Shown one piece after another: positions 9,525 to 20,360 of a stretch of DNA of 64,000 nucleotides (the first letter of the stretch is position 1; every line of letters begins with the position of its first letter). The notes beneath the pieces were generated by a model, which saw only the letters and a list, made by a program, of their open reading frames with translations, made no database searches and was not told the DNA's origin. The DNA lies in contig CP075492.1 in the NCBI GenBank assembly GCA_021613535.1, positions 2,542,001 to 2,606,000 of the forward strand. Reading direction: 5' to 3'. The DNA is from Adineta vaga (taxonomy: Eukaryota > Rotifera). Position numbers and translations under genes: made by a program.

Positions 9525-11103
9525 TTATGTTGTAAGAGTAACCTTCAACATCATGATTTCATGACGAGTAATATTTGGTGATGCATAACTACCAGTAAAT
9601 GTTCCAAGATCTTTTTGATTGACTAGATCTCGAACAAGAGCTGATTTTTTAGCAGGAAAATTAATATCACTCCATTGAACAGTTATTGCTTCACTTTCTA
9701 TGTTACCTCGATTAAGTAAAAGTACTACTTGTGAACTATCAATAAGTAGTCCAGCCCATAATTCAAGTTCGGTCTCTGCTGTTAAACAATATTACCATTA
9801 TATTTATTTCGGATAGTTCCATCAGACAAATGAATTATCCTTGCTTGATCTGATTGTGTATTGCATCCATCTGCCACTAGATGTGGACCCTTATGATGAA
9901 ACAGCGCTAAACTAAATCATTTTATATTTTGATTTTTTTTCAAATAATTTGTTGGAAGATTTCAATCAAAACTTACCATAGAATATTCAGTCGAGAAACA
10001 AGATTCTCAACAAATTGTGACAAAATCCATTGTTGATTTCTACCTTGACATGGTGCTTGTGAATGATTTACACGACAATCACTCACTACAATATTCGCAC
10101 CTCCGCCAGTATTACAATTTTCAATTGATAAACATTGTCCATTAAATAACGATCGAATTGATCCATCTTCATGATTATAAACCCATTGACGACGTGTAGG
10201 ATCAACATTTACAGAACAATCGACATTAACTACATTTGTTGTTGTATTAGGTAATCGGGATGATGAAAAAGCAACTTTTCTTCCTTGAACACCCAATGGA
10301 TCTTGATTAACAGCAATCACTTCTGGATTAGAAAGGATTGATAGAGTAGTTGAACTCATATTACGAACATCGCAACCAATAAGAAGAGGTGCTTTGCCGA
10401 TAGACCACACCCTCAACTATTACCAACATCAGGTGCCCAAAGAGCTGGTTCATTTATACCCCATTCTATGACAAAAATAATATAATTTATCTAAATTAAC
10501 AAGAATACACAGTTCCTGTACATACCACAAAGTGAGTAGAAAATTGGTCTTCCAGTTGCATTTAATGCATCTCACATAGCAGGATATCTTTCGATAGGCA
10601 TAGTCCCATCACTATTGCAATTATCATATTTCAAATAATCTACATTCCATGATGCATAGGTATTAGCATCGTTTACTTTATAATGTAAAGAACCCGGTCT
10701 ATTATCACAAGTCGCGAATCCATCAGCATCTAAAGTATAAAATGCCAAATTAGATAAACTGTAGTTGAAGAAAATATGTTGATGATTACAAATAATTATT
10801 GTACCTGAACAGAGACCAAGTTTAAGTTTTCTTGAATGAACATAATCAACTAAGGCTGGAATACCACTGGAAAAACAATGTGGATCAGCTTGTATAATAC
10901 CTTGTGCATCTCAACTTATTTGCCAACAATCATCCAGATTCACTATCAATAAATCGAATAGTTAAAATTATCAAACGAAAAAAAAATATTTGAAAAGCAT
11001 AAAACATACCATATTCATAACCAACAGGAGCTAAACCTGTCGCTACAATGCTATCCGTTACTTGTCGAATAAGATTTTCGTTGATATTACATGGAAAATG
11101 ATT
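9525..11103 (-). pseudogene. GH27 alpha-galactosidase-type pseudogene with ricin-B-like insert
   Basis: Five exon remnants (11103-11010, 10942-10805, 10729-10526, 10465-9977, 9911-9525) keep normal splice sites. They encode [26 protein letters not shown] (nucleophile Asp region), [11 protein letters not shown] and [11 protein letters not shown] of glycoside hydrolase family 27. A ricin-B-type segment ([16 protein letters not shown]) and the C-terminal beta domain follow. The damage is: no N-terminal MGWNSW region; in-frame TGA at 10911-10913 and 10572-10574; a deletion joining GNS to WSIGKAPLL near 10405-10415, which removes the acid/base Asp and the GGWNDPDML segment; and a 1-base frameshift near 9780. 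The enzyme cannot be functional. Splice sites that remain intact imply recent decay. Confidence 0.85.
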
Positions 11104-11544
11104 TTAATAATAACTTCATATCTATAAAGTCACCCTCATCATTATCATTGATTAAAATGCAGAATATGAAAAGATTTTTTTTCTACGTTCCGTTGCTTAT
11201 ATAACAGAGCGGACTCTCTTAACACAGTCTTCACGCTGTTACCTTTAGCGATGCATTTATATATAAAAGATTAATTATAGTAAGTACCTATCTTCTTTTT
11301 GTTATACAGAAAATGAATGTGAGCGTAGATATCAGATAAGCAAAATAAAAGCGTTAACACATCAAGTGTACTTTTATCATTGTTTTATTTCGAAAGAAGT
11401 ATTAGGCTTTATCAGAATGCTATCTCATATTAAGAGAGACTTGTAAGAGTCGACCTCTCAACGGCATGCCTATAGCTTAAGCGTGTCGCTGTCTCTTTTC
11501 TTCAACACCCATCCACATTCTCAAGAATTGCAAAAAAATTAATA
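11104..11544. other. Intergenic, nothing recognised
   Basis: AT-rich spacer between two pseudogenes. No motif, repeat or coding frame stands out. Confidence 0.4.
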
Positions 11545-11957
11545 TTATTTGCTGTTCGTAGCCAATGCAAGTTTGGGCTTTGGTCGTTTCTTGTAATTCC
11601 CTATAATTTTTTTTGCATTGCTAATCGCCATCTCATTTTTCATAAAATATTCTTCAACAAATTTCATGTAATTATCACGTTTCATATCTATTTGACTTTC
11701 CAATTCTTCTGGTAAATCACACTTCGAGATTCGACATTCAGGATGATTTCCACCAAAACGACGTTGACATCATGACCAGAAAAGTTTTGGAAGCGGTGTC
11801 TTCACTGTTGCATGTTCCTCCTCTTCTTTGAGTAATTCAGCTTGTTGCATTCTCAATCCTGCTTCTTCAACAGTGACCACTGCTGTTTCTATCGATTTAT
11901 CACAATCAATAATAAAGCCATCATGATAATGACAATCACCAAATTTAGTGTCCTTCG
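11545..11957 (-). pseudogene. Truncated paralogue of the CHORD-like zinc module
   Basis: The frame reads FGDCHYHDGFIID, then a helix-rich linker, LPKLFWS, a TGA stop at 11770-11772 where the paralogue has Cys, then CQRRFGGNHPECRISKCDLPEELE and a Lys-rich tail to TAA at 11545. It aligns in order with the C-terminus of the AAA+ gene at 48584-52091 (GNCQYHDGYI, LPKLIWACC, CRSGICGLPEELL). The 5' side stops at a tandem GAGGGTGTGTGT array (11959-12004), so the fragment lost its upstream domains exactly at that repeat. One nonsense codon plus truncation make it a relic. Confidence 0.7.
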
Positions 11958-11958
11958 G

Positions 11959-12004
11959 TAGGGTGTGTGTGAGGGTGTGTGTGAGGGTGTGTGTGAGGGT
12001 GTGT
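11959..12004. repeat. Tandem telomere-like array
   Basis: About four head-to-tail copies of a 12-nt unit, GAGGGTGTGTGT. Unlike the other elements it is not a hairpin. It abuts the truncated zinc-module relic. Confidence 0.8.
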
Positions 12005-12437
12005 ATTCAAATTTGCAAAAATCCTTCATAGTCTCAAGAACAACCGACTTCAAAAACCCACAATTACATCAACTTTTTTTTCGTATATGTAACGTCTGTA
12101 AAGTCTTGCAAGGTTTATGTAAGATTGGAGAAAAGACATGATTTTTGTATTATACCATTATTTTTTACAGTGTTCTGTGCTATAACGAAAAGTTTTATAT
12201 CGATTTGACAAAGACATTTTATTTCAAAACAATCTTTGTGTAATACAAGAAATAAGATAAAATTAGAGTTTGAATAAATGTTTATGTGATTTCTAATTTG
12301 ATTAGATCGAAATAATCTTTAACACTTCCATCCACTTTTACATCCTTCACAATCTTTTTTACCTATTAAAATTATTTGTGAACAACTGCTCCTTGAGTGT
12401 GTGGGTGTCAGATACAACTATCACACCCACTCCAAAA
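12005..12437. other. Intergenic with a hairpin at its end
   Basis: No gene seen. The hairpin element at 12392-12433 lies next to the stop codon of the next GPCR. Confidence 0.4.
12392..12433. repeat. Telomere-like hairpin element
   Basis: CTTGAGTGTGTGGGTGTC and CACACCCACTCC flank a short core, GATACAACTAT. It ends 5 nt from the stop codon of the adjacent GPCR, so it lies in that gene's 3' UTR. Confidence 0.65.
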
Positions 12438-13427
12438 TTAATGACAATGACAAGGTATTTTTTGACTAAATGTTTTCATTAAATTAAATAAAGCTTTTCG
12501 AAAAACAGTTCTGCCACTTAATGTATAAATATAAAATGGCATGCCAGAAGCAATATTCAAAGATAGAAGAAGTACATTAAATATAAAGTTTTCAATAGTA
12601 ATTTGTAATGTTGATTTAACTGTATCTCTAGTTATTGTTGCATAAAGTTTAGATAGAGCTATTGGAAGAGTAAATATAAGAATGAGTAAAATTTGAGCGA
12701 GAAGCATAAATAATAATTGACGATCTGTTTTCTTTTGTTGATTCAAACGTTTGTTGTTATCGATCGATTTGCTTTCACCATGTTGTATACGAGCTTTTGT
12801 TTGACGAATATTTGAGATGATCAATAAACTAAAGATGAACATCAATGATAATGGAAAGAGAATAGTTACGAGAGCAAAGAATATATCTGATATAATTCCA
12901 CAGGTGACTGTTTTTGAATAACATTTAAGTGGTGTATTGGTAAGATTAGCTTCGAAGCAAAAGATCTGTTGGATCTCAATAATAACTGATAGAATAATGA
13001 TGCCAATTGTGCTACGTTGTGCATTTTTTAATGTACTTTTTTGTCGACGATTAACATTGATGTTTGAAGAAAGCCATCGATCAATTGTAGCTAATAAAAT
13101 ATGCCAAAATGCAGTTGTTATTGAAGTGAAATAGATAAAAACACGAAATTTGCAAAGAATTTGATTTGTATCTGTGATATCAGCATTCCAAGTAGATAAA
13201 ATCCGTGGACTAATACCAGAAAGAATACTAATGAGATAAGCAATTGATGAGACGAGAAAAAACCATACACAAGGATTTGAACGAAGAGGTCGTTGTATAA
13301 GAACAAGTGTATTGAGAATATTACCAATAACACCAAAGAATAAGATTAAAAATGCTAAATAACGATTCAATTGAACAGAAATATTATTTAATAACACAAT
13401 GAGATTTGCATCCGATGATGATGACAT
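12438..13427 (-). CDS. Rhodopsin-like orphan GPCR, single exon
   Basis: A 329-codon uninterrupted frame with seven hydrophobic segments. TM1 has LFFGVIGNILNTLVL. TM3 ends with DRW (ATIDRWLSS). An extracellular Cys pair is likely between ILCKFRVF and TPLKCYSKTVTC. ICL3 is basic (KARIQHGESKSIDNNKRLNQ). TM7 contains NIASGMPFYIYTLSGRTVFRKAL, the family's substitute for NPxxY and helix 8. Start codon is the ATG followed by a Ser-rich tail, MSSSSDANLIVL. It is similar in plan to the GPCR at 7965-8975, but the loops differ strongly. The 3' UTR contains a telomere-like hairpin. Confidence 0.88.
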   Translation of the reverse strand: MSSSSDANLIVLLNNISVQLNRYLAFLILFFGVIGNILNTLVLIQRPLRSNPCVWFFLVSSIAYLISILSGISPRILSTWNADITDTNQILCKFRVFIYFTSITTAFWHILLATIDRWLSSNINVNRRQKSTLKNAQRSTIGIIILSVIIEIQQIFCFEANLTNTPLKCYSKTVTCGIISDIFFALVTILFPLSLMFIFSLLIISNIRQTKARIQHGESKSIDNNKRLNQQKKTDRQLLFMLLAQILLILIFTLPIALSKLYATITRDTVKSTLQITIENFIFNVLLLSLNIASGMPFYIYTLSGRTVFRKALFNLMKTFSQKIPCHCH

Positions 13428-15379
13428 TTTTCAAACGACTGAATTATATTTGTCAGAAAAGAAAGGATGAAAAAAATCTAAAAAAAGCATTGACGATATG
13501 ACGAGGCATGTTCAACAAACCTTGATGGTGACATATTTTGAATGCGATTGATGCATCCCTCGTACATAATTCCTTGTAATAAATGACATCTATTCGAAAA
13601 TTACATTCGTCATATTAAATTTATTAAGAATAATTTTGCAGCAGCTTACATCCGAAACCATATTATCCCTAGAAGATTTGGAAGAGCACACTGTTCAATA
13701 CAGTTGCTAGAAATATCAAAATGGCAGTGATATCCAACATAATGATTGTATTGAACAAACTATTGAAAGAATCTTAACGATATTCAAGTACAAAATTTAA
13801 TTGAAGTATTCGATGACATTATCTTCAGAAGAAAATATTTTGAAATCTCTTTTATAATCATTGATGAAAAAAATCATTAATAAAAATATCTGTCATATGC
13901 CTATAGGAAATCTCTGATAAGAGGTTTATCATTTTATATTCCTTATAGTGCTTTTTTTAGAAGACACCTAGTACACTACCAACATATCGTACTGATATGT
14001 CATTGTCACATAGATCCTAAAAATAAATCTGCACTGAATATCTTCTGAAAATGATCAACACAAAGAACCGCTCATGTATCTCGCTATTAGGAATTCAGAA
14101 ATAATCACCTGACCAAGAACAGTTTTTATCTTTCATAGATCAGTTCATAATTCCTACTAATTTGAATAGGACGTATCCGTTTAGTTAATTCATCATTGTC
14201 ATATATTGTGACAACGCAAATAAATGAAAACTTTTTGTTGATCTATGGCGCTGTCGAATTTTTATTGCTGCCAGAGATAAACGCTTTTGTTGTGTTCTAG
14301 ATGGTTTATCGAAAGTATTAGTAATCTTAACTCGTCGTGTGGTTTATGGAAATATCTTGCAAGAAAAATATCTATTCCATGACAAGGAAAAAAGAATCGA
14401 ATTAACCCTGTAATATTATTGTTATCCATTTAACATTTTGGGCGTTCAGTGTACTTTAGATAGTTGTTAATAAGAAATAAATTCTTTGCTTGTCTGCTCG
14501 CACAATATAAGTGATTATAATCCAACAGTGAAATGAAAGTATCAAGGATTGTTTTTCATAAAATCAAATTTCTCTAGCAGAACTATGCTCTCACCCTCAA
14601 GATGGTTGTATAATATATCAAAACCATCTTAACGGTGTGGGTACTCTATCTATCTAACGTCTACACCCACACCGACATTTTCAAGATGTTAGATACATAA
14701 CTGTAACCACACTCTTAGAATTTTTTGATCTAAAGGTAAATTTAAATTTAAAAACATAATTTCTTTGTTTATAATAATCTTTTAAAACAAAATATGCATT
14801 TGACAGTTGCTGTCACAGTTATTTTATCTAAGAAAATGACTGCATTATAGAGAATTTTTCAATTTAGGATATATTAATAACGTTTTAGTTCGACACAGTC
14901 TATGATAATCGATCGATTTGTTAGTTTTATGAGTATTTAAATATTTAATTGCAGATGAATTATTATTATTATTATTTGTAAACAATATGAAATTTTTCTT
15001 TATGTTTGAAATACGATTTTGCCTGTGTGTGTGTTCGTAAAGCATTAGAATTTTATTGGTAGTCTAATGACGTTTTTCATCACGAAAAAAAGAGAAAGAA
15101 AATATGAAAAATTTATTCTTGTGTCATATCAAGATCTGGCCATGACGAGCTTATGATATTAAATAAAATGAAACTTTTTTTCTATGAAGATATAAAGTAC
15201 TTGTTTTTGAAGAAAGTCAAAATATTCCTATTCTTTTTATAAAAATATGTCCTTGTCAAGAATAATTCCTTTGATACTTTGTAGATTTTATTTCTATAAA
15301 ATATCATAATTCCTGAGAAGAAATAGTTTCATCTCTTTCTTGGATTTATTCACACACAGGCTAAAATATTAAAAGGAAA
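13428..15379. other. Long intergenic stretch with possible decayed coding relic
   Basis: Between divergent GPCRs. On +, about 13640-13800 can be read as QQLTSETILSLEDLEEHTVQ and CIEQTIERILTIFKYKI with intervening stops, which suggests an old exon of unknown origin. A hairpin element sits at 14592-14688. The minus-strand ORF at 14845-15045 is low-complexity and not supported. Confidence 0.35.
14592..14688. repeat. Telomere-like hairpin (core C) nested in a half element
   Basis: A half arm, CACCCTCAAGATGGTT (about 14592-14607), precedes a full hairpin at 14622-14688 bounded by ACCATCTTAACGGTGTGGGT and CACACCGACATTTTCAAGAT. The core, read on minus, contains GTTAGATAGATAGAG, close to the core at 58134 and 61266. 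Confidence 0.65.
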
Positions 15380-16348
15380 ATGAGCAACTTTTCGAATGAA
15401 GTCAATTATCTTTATTTTATCACTGGAATTATTTCAGGATATGGTGGTTCAATACTCTTTATTCTTGGTATAGTCGGAAATTTTATTAATATATTTCTAT
15501 TTTCTTATTTACCTCAATTGAATAAAGGATCAACTCTGATTTTTCTTTTATTTTCATTCATTGCTAGTCAAATATATCTTCTAGTTATTTTATTATCTCA
15601 AATAGTTTATCAATTCACTGGAGTTGATCCACTTTCTATCTATCTTATTCTTTGTAAAATACGATGGTTTATTGGAACTGGTAGTGCAACTGTTGCCTTA
15701 CATTGTTTAAGTTTAGCAGCTTTTAATCAATATCTACTTACATCACGTAACATTCAACGCCATCAATGGATCAATCGACGACGAGCTTTATTCATGTGTT
15801 TATTTGTTATTATATATACAATGGGATTCATTAGTCCAAATTTAGTTTATTACACACATGTAAAAAATGCCATGAATCAAACACAATGTGGTGTAACTGA
15901 TCCAATAGGAAGAACATATGATGTATACAATGGTTTTGTTATATATAGTCTATTACCAATCATTGTTTTATCTACATTTTCATTCCTTACATGGTGGAAT
16001 ATAAAACATAAAATAGCTCGACGTGCAGCAATGGAACGATCATTAACTCGTTTAGTATTTGCACAAATAGCAATGGTTCTTTTAGCATCAATTGGTTTTT
16101 TTATCAGAAGAATTTATTTTCTTTATTATACAAATATTTCAAAGAATTCATTTCAAATAGCTCAAGATAATCTTTTCAATATTATATTCTTAATGATTGG
16201 TCATATTATTCATAGTTTTTCATTCTATACATATTTATTTAGTTCAAAAGCATTTCGTCAAAATATTTTATCTCTCTTTAGGAAAAGACAAAATCGAATT
16301 CAACCTATCGGTGGTATTCGTATGAAAACTATAACTCAAACAATGTAA
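15380..16348 (+). CDS. Rhodopsin-like orphan GPCR with altered DRY motif
   Basis: A 322-codon single exon. TM1 has LFILGIVGNFINIFLF. The TM3 end reads AAFNQYLLTS, so the usual D/E-R-Y is N-Q-Y, which in class A receptors removes the ionic-lock arginine. TM4, TM5 (SLLPIIVLSTFSFLTWW), TM6 and TM7 (HSFSFYTYLFSSKAFRQNI) are all present. The Cys pair is LCKIRWF (TM3) and TQCGVTD (ECL2). It reads away from the GPCR at 12438-13427. Loss of the arginine may mean constitutive, biased or decoy signalling; that is inference. Confidence 0.88.
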   Translation: MSNFSNEVNYLYFITGIISGYGGSILFILGIVGNFINIFLFSYLPQLNKGSTLIFLLFSFIASQIYLLVILLSQIVYQFTGVDPLSIYLILCKIRWFIGTGSATVALHCLSLAAFNQYLLTSRNIQRHQWINRRRALFMCLFVIIYTMGFISPNLVYYTHVKNAMNQTQCGVTDPIGRTYDVYNGFVIYSLLPIIVLSTFSFLTWWNIKHKIARRAAMERSLTRLVFAQIAMVLLASIGFFIRRIYFLYYTNISKNSFQIAQDNLFNIIFLMIGHIIHSFSFYTYLFSSKAFRQNILSLFRKRQNRIQPIGGIRMKTITQTM

Positions 16349-16792
16349 CATCTTAATTAATAACAATACATCTATGTTTAATTAGTTTTCAATGTCGTTT
16401 CGTATGTATTTGAAAAGAAAGAACATAATATCTACTTTTATGTTTCATCCATTGTTATCGTCAGACACAAGTGGATAAGAATAATCATCATATGAACAAT
16501 AAATATTTTATAATATAAAGATACTTTTTCGCTATACGAAAACGATGTGATGTCAACTCAGTAAGTTAATGTTAAGGGTATAGGTGTGAGTCAAGCTATA
16601 CTCTTAACCCACACCCTCAAAAAAAGAAATCATACTATTCGAAAACAATTATAGGTTTGTCAAAAGAATATACAAGAAGATCAAGTATTATAAGTAAAGG
16701 ATAATAGATATGAAAGTCTTTCGAACCAATAATATTTGTATGGGTAATTAATTGTTTAATATTGATACAGTTTCGTCGTGTTACTTCTCTTG
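16349..16792. other. Short intergenic, convergent
   Basis: 3' ends of the GPCR (+) and the F-box relic (-). It holds the hairpin at 16574-16619 and nothing else recognised. Confidence 0.45.
16574..16619. repeat. Telomere-like hairpin, core A
   Basis: The arms AGGGTATAGGTGTGAGT and CCCACACCCTCA flank the core AAGCTATACTCTTAA, which is shared with 20303, 26498, 26843 and 40053. Confidence 0.8.
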
Positions 16793-17999
16793 TCAAATCA
16801 TTTTTATAGCGACTGGCAATTCTTTGTATGAAACTCGTAATCGAGTTAAACTCAGTAAATTAGTTTTATTTTCATTTAAAAATTGTTCAACATAACAAGT
16901 ACCAATACACATAAGTTTTTTTAAATTTGAAAGAAATCCTGAAAAAATGATATGTAACTAACATAGGCGAAGAACAAACAATATTCGGTACTTGTTTTGT
17001 TATTCTATTCATATTTTTATTACTTTCAATACTAATATGATAATCAAATGAATGAAGTTGTTTCATATGTATTGAATATTCATCAATGAATTGATTTTCA
17101 CATTCTATACATAGATATAAGGTTAATTTATTTAAATATAACATTCGACAGAGAAGAGATTGTATTTTGTCATCATAATCTTCTTGAATTAAAGAATAAT
17201 ATATAAATGAAAAATATTTCATGTCAGATAAATCATCCTGCATTGAAAACAAAACAAATAAAATTTAGAATTCTTATTTTACTCAATATAAATAGAAAGT
17301 ATTTACTGAATTATAAACAAGTGATAGATGTGTATTCATAGAACAGATTTCGACAATCAGCAAAAGTCAATATATTAATTGATAAATGAGTAAGAGTTAA
17401 TGAAGAAAAAGTATTTAATGGTAAATGGTATATTGATAAAATTGGATATGGAAAATTTGTTGTTCGAATAATATTTAAATGGTCTAATTTTTGAAAAGAA
17501 TTTAAAATATGTTCATAAACTGTTTTTGTATATATTATTGCTTCTTCTCTTGATTTCATCATACGTTGATTATCTATATTTCGAAGTTTAAGTTTAGTTG
17601 TCTGATTTTTTAGAATACGATATAAATAGATGATTCATCTAAGATGTATTCAAGAACTATCACATTGAAAATTATTAAATTTTAATAGAATTAAATTAGG
17701 ATAATGATTAACAAGACGATAATATGTTCGATTGATAATGAATCAACAATCAAACATTTAACATTAGAACATATTTGAGGTAATATGAAAGTAGAAAATC
17801 GATTAAACATTGTAGTATCATTGCTAATTGTTGTTATATCAAGAATATTTGAAAATATTTCATTTTCTACGATACTTTCAAGTCGTTGATTATTTATACC
17901 AAAGAACGAATAGAGAACATCGATATTGTCAAGTTTATAGAATATACAATATAATATTTCTACTGGAAGATCAACTAGATTAATATTACATTGATACAT
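16793..17999 (-). pseudogene. Broken F-box gene (paralogue of 20638 and 56072)
   Basis: It begins with a good F-box: NINLVDLPVEILYCIFYKLD followed by NIDVLYSFFGINNQRLE. The frame shifts near 17750 to RTYYRLVNHYPNLILLKFNN. That part meets TGA twice (SS*IHLR*) around 17620-17650, then continues IIYLYRILKNQTTKLKL and LTHLSINILTFADCRN. A plausible intron (about 17300-17240) leads to DDLSDMKYFSFIYYSLIQE. The last part, SGFLSNLKKLMCIGTCYVE, is again out of frame. The organisation (N-terminal F-box, then leucine-rich strands) matches the intact genes, whose products should be substrate receptors of SCF-type ubiquitin ligases. At least two frameshifts and two stops make it nonfunctional. Confidence 0.7.
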
Positions 18000-19402
18000 T
18001 TTCTTCGACTGACTCGCACACTTTCGTCAATAAGAACACAATCATATATATATATATATACAGGTGAATCTTTCTACGTGAAGGTGGGTGTGGGTGAAGA
18101 GAAGAGTATTAACCATACCCACACCCTTTTTATTGAATAATCTGATGATTTATTCTAATCGTATTGAATTTTCTCATTACAATACAATACAAAAAGAACA
18201 TTTTTATTTGCAAATTTGCTCAGTGTCAAAATAATATTCGAAAGTTGTTACCAATGTATTATATTTTTAGAATTTAATACGTAAAAAATTAAATCTTGTC
18301 CTTATAGATAAACCAATTGAAGAATATTAAAAGATGCTAAACCAAAAAATCTTACGTAAATGTAAAGAAAGAATAATTCATATTCTAATTATTGATACGA
18401 ATCTTTGTATACTAAATATACTGATTCAAACAGGAAAGAGCATAAAACTCTCAGAATTCTTATGAAATCAACAAGCGATTAATATATTTATATTTGCGTA
18501 TGAAAAATTTTCATAAAAGCCTAATAGCCATATGCAATCGATGAAGCAGACTGGTATGGATATTGTTTTCAATATTCTTTATTTTATTCATCTTGAAAGA
18601 TTTAATGATGCATACACAATAAGAACATCTATATTGTTACCCCAACGGTTTTGATGAATTGATGCACAATAGTCAAATTTGCAACTCTAACAAACACAAT
18701 TAGCATATCGTATTTAATAACATTTCTTTATTCTGAATCGATTTTGTAATCACTTCTCCCTCTCTGTTTGTGTATATATATCTAGAAAAAATATTAGTCT
18801 GTCTGTCGGCGATGCATTCGTTTCTTGATCTAAGCATGTGCTCCGAGTATGTTTTTCTTTTAGTTTTAGTAATCGTAGTAACAACACTAAATTTTCGTAA
18901 AAATACAGTAGACTCAAAACTTTAGAGTTGTGTATAGTTTCTTTTCGATTTCAAGAATTATATTTGAATAGTATGAGAATTAAAATTAGTCTAGCTAAAA
19001 ATTAAGATTATAATTATCAATCAAACTTATAACAGCGCTAGTTTTAGCTCATCCTATGATGCATTTGAAACCAACTCAAACTCGATTCATTCAAGATTTT
19101 CAATGCTTATGGTAGTTGTTCGAATTTTGATATCGATTTGACGAACACTAAGTTGTTCACGAAAAACTCACATAGTTAATGGAGATTTCCTGGGAACTGC
19201 GGGTTTCTCTTTTAGTAGAGTTGTGTCTGTAGTGGGAGCATTTTTATCAGATAAATGAACGTGAATTTCACAAAATACCATTTAAGCGCTTGAAGATACA
19301 CTGATGTATTTTTTCCATAAACATAGAAGTATAGAATAAATATAAAATAACAATGCTAATCGAATCTTTTTAGATAATATAAGAAACAAATTATATCAAA
19401 AT
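18000..19402. other. Long intergenic stretch
   Basis: Upstream region shared by the F-box relic (-) and the secreted orphan (+). It includes a short AT microsatellite (about 18047-18060) and a hairpin at 18079-18127. No gene or RNA structure was recognised in the remaining 1.2 kb. Confidence 0.4.
18079..18127. repeat. Telomere-like hairpin element
   Basis: GTGAAGGTGGGTGTGGGT and CCATACCCACACCCTT flank GAAGAGAAGAGTATTAA, a core possibly related to core A. Confidence 0.75.
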
Positions 19403-19990
19403 ATGTTTCTTAATGCTACTTATCGACCAGTGATTTTCTTTTTGATTTATTTACTTTTCTTGGTCGGATTTGGTCAAATCAGTGCTCAAGACGATGTTAA
19501 AGAACGAGCCACAAATTTTCTTGCTCGTGCTGGTTTAACTATTCCTCCACAAGGCTTAGATGAAGATAAATGGATAACACTTTGCGAAGTGAGAGCTCGT
19601 ATTGCGAATGCCGGAATAAAACCAAAAACAGACACACAAACGTGCACAAAAACGACAGGTGGAGAAATTCTAGAAATGCGTGTCATTCGACGTGAAGAAT
19701 GGAGTTGTTCATGGTCAACTGAATCATATTCTTCTGGTACTTTACTTAACTATCAAAATACACTTGTCGATCAGTATGATTCTGCTATAAAACTGGCTGT
19801 GGAAGCAGGAGATAAAGCAGCAGTTGATTATATGGAGTCGATGAAACGTCAACATAATCAAAATCTACAGGTGGCTACTAACCGAGATGCAGCTAAGCTA
19901 ACAGCAACAGCTACAAGTGCAGCTTGGTGGAAATCAGGTGCCAATTGTGATCTGGTGCTTGAAGGTCGCGTGCGTCGTCTGGTCTATTGA
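19403..19990 (+). CDS. Secreted or luminal orphan protein, 195 aa
   Basis: Single open frame beginning with a strong signal peptide (hydrophobic residues 10-27, probable cleavage after ISAQ). The mature part is largely helical and charged, with Cys in TLCEVRARIANAGI, TCTKTTGGEI and EWSCSWSTES and near the C-terminus (GANCDLVLE). That gives four Cys, possibly two disulfides. No database family is recognised. Codon choice is richer in G/C than in the flanking F-box genes, so expression level or origin may differ. It has no C-terminal membrane anchor. The function is unknown. Confidence 0.7.
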   Translation: MFLNATYRPVIFFLIYLLFLVGFGQISAQDDVKERATNFLARAGLTIPPQGLDEDKWITLCEVRARIANAGIKPKTDTQTCTKTTGGEILEMRVIRREEWSCSWSTESYSSGTLLNYQNTLVDQYDSAIKLAVEAGDKAAVDYMESMKRQHNQNLQVATNRDAAKLTATATSAAWWKSGANCDLVLEGRVRRLVY

Positions 19991-20040
19991 TCTCTTTTAT
20001 CATTATCGATTAATAAATTTCTAAAACACTCTTATCTTGC

Positions 20041-20093
20041 TGGTGTGGGTGTGAGTGTGGGTCAAGGTATCTCTTCTTCACCCACGCCCACAA
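20041..20093. repeat. Telomere-like hairpin element
   Basis: TGGTGTGGGTGTGAGTGTGG and CACCCACGCCCACAAC flank a core containing TCAAGGTATCTCTTCTT. Confidence 0.75.
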
Positions 20094-20302
20094 CTTCAAT
20101 AAAAAAAGAAATTTCGAATAATTGTTATGAATATAATTCCCTCACCTGAAAGAAAGGATTATAGAGCTTTAAAATCATGGATCTGAAATGCATAACGTTT
20201 CTCTGTCCTAGTCAATTAGAATTCAACATTCAATAAACCATTAAAAACTAATCTTGATCGTGAGAAGAAGTTTAACGGAAGGATAATCGAGACCGATAAA
20301 CT

Positions 20303-20360
20303 CGAGGGTGTGGATCAGGCTATACTCTTAACCAACACCCACACCCACACCCACACCCTT
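20303..20360. repeat. Telomere-like hairpin, core A
   Basis: GAGGGTGTGGATCA, then core GGCTATACTCTTAACC, then a right arm of four ACACCC-type units. Confidence 0.85.

Noticed and set aside
10572-10913. Selenocysteine or UGA recoding to rescue the GH27 gene
   Set aside because: TGA serves as a normal stop elsewhere (e.g. the GPCR at 7965), and the gene also has a deletion, a frameshift and no 5' end.
7655-12004. The window as a chromosome end because of telomere-like arrays
   Set aside because: Ordinary unique genes lie on both sides of every array, and arrays are short and palindromic.
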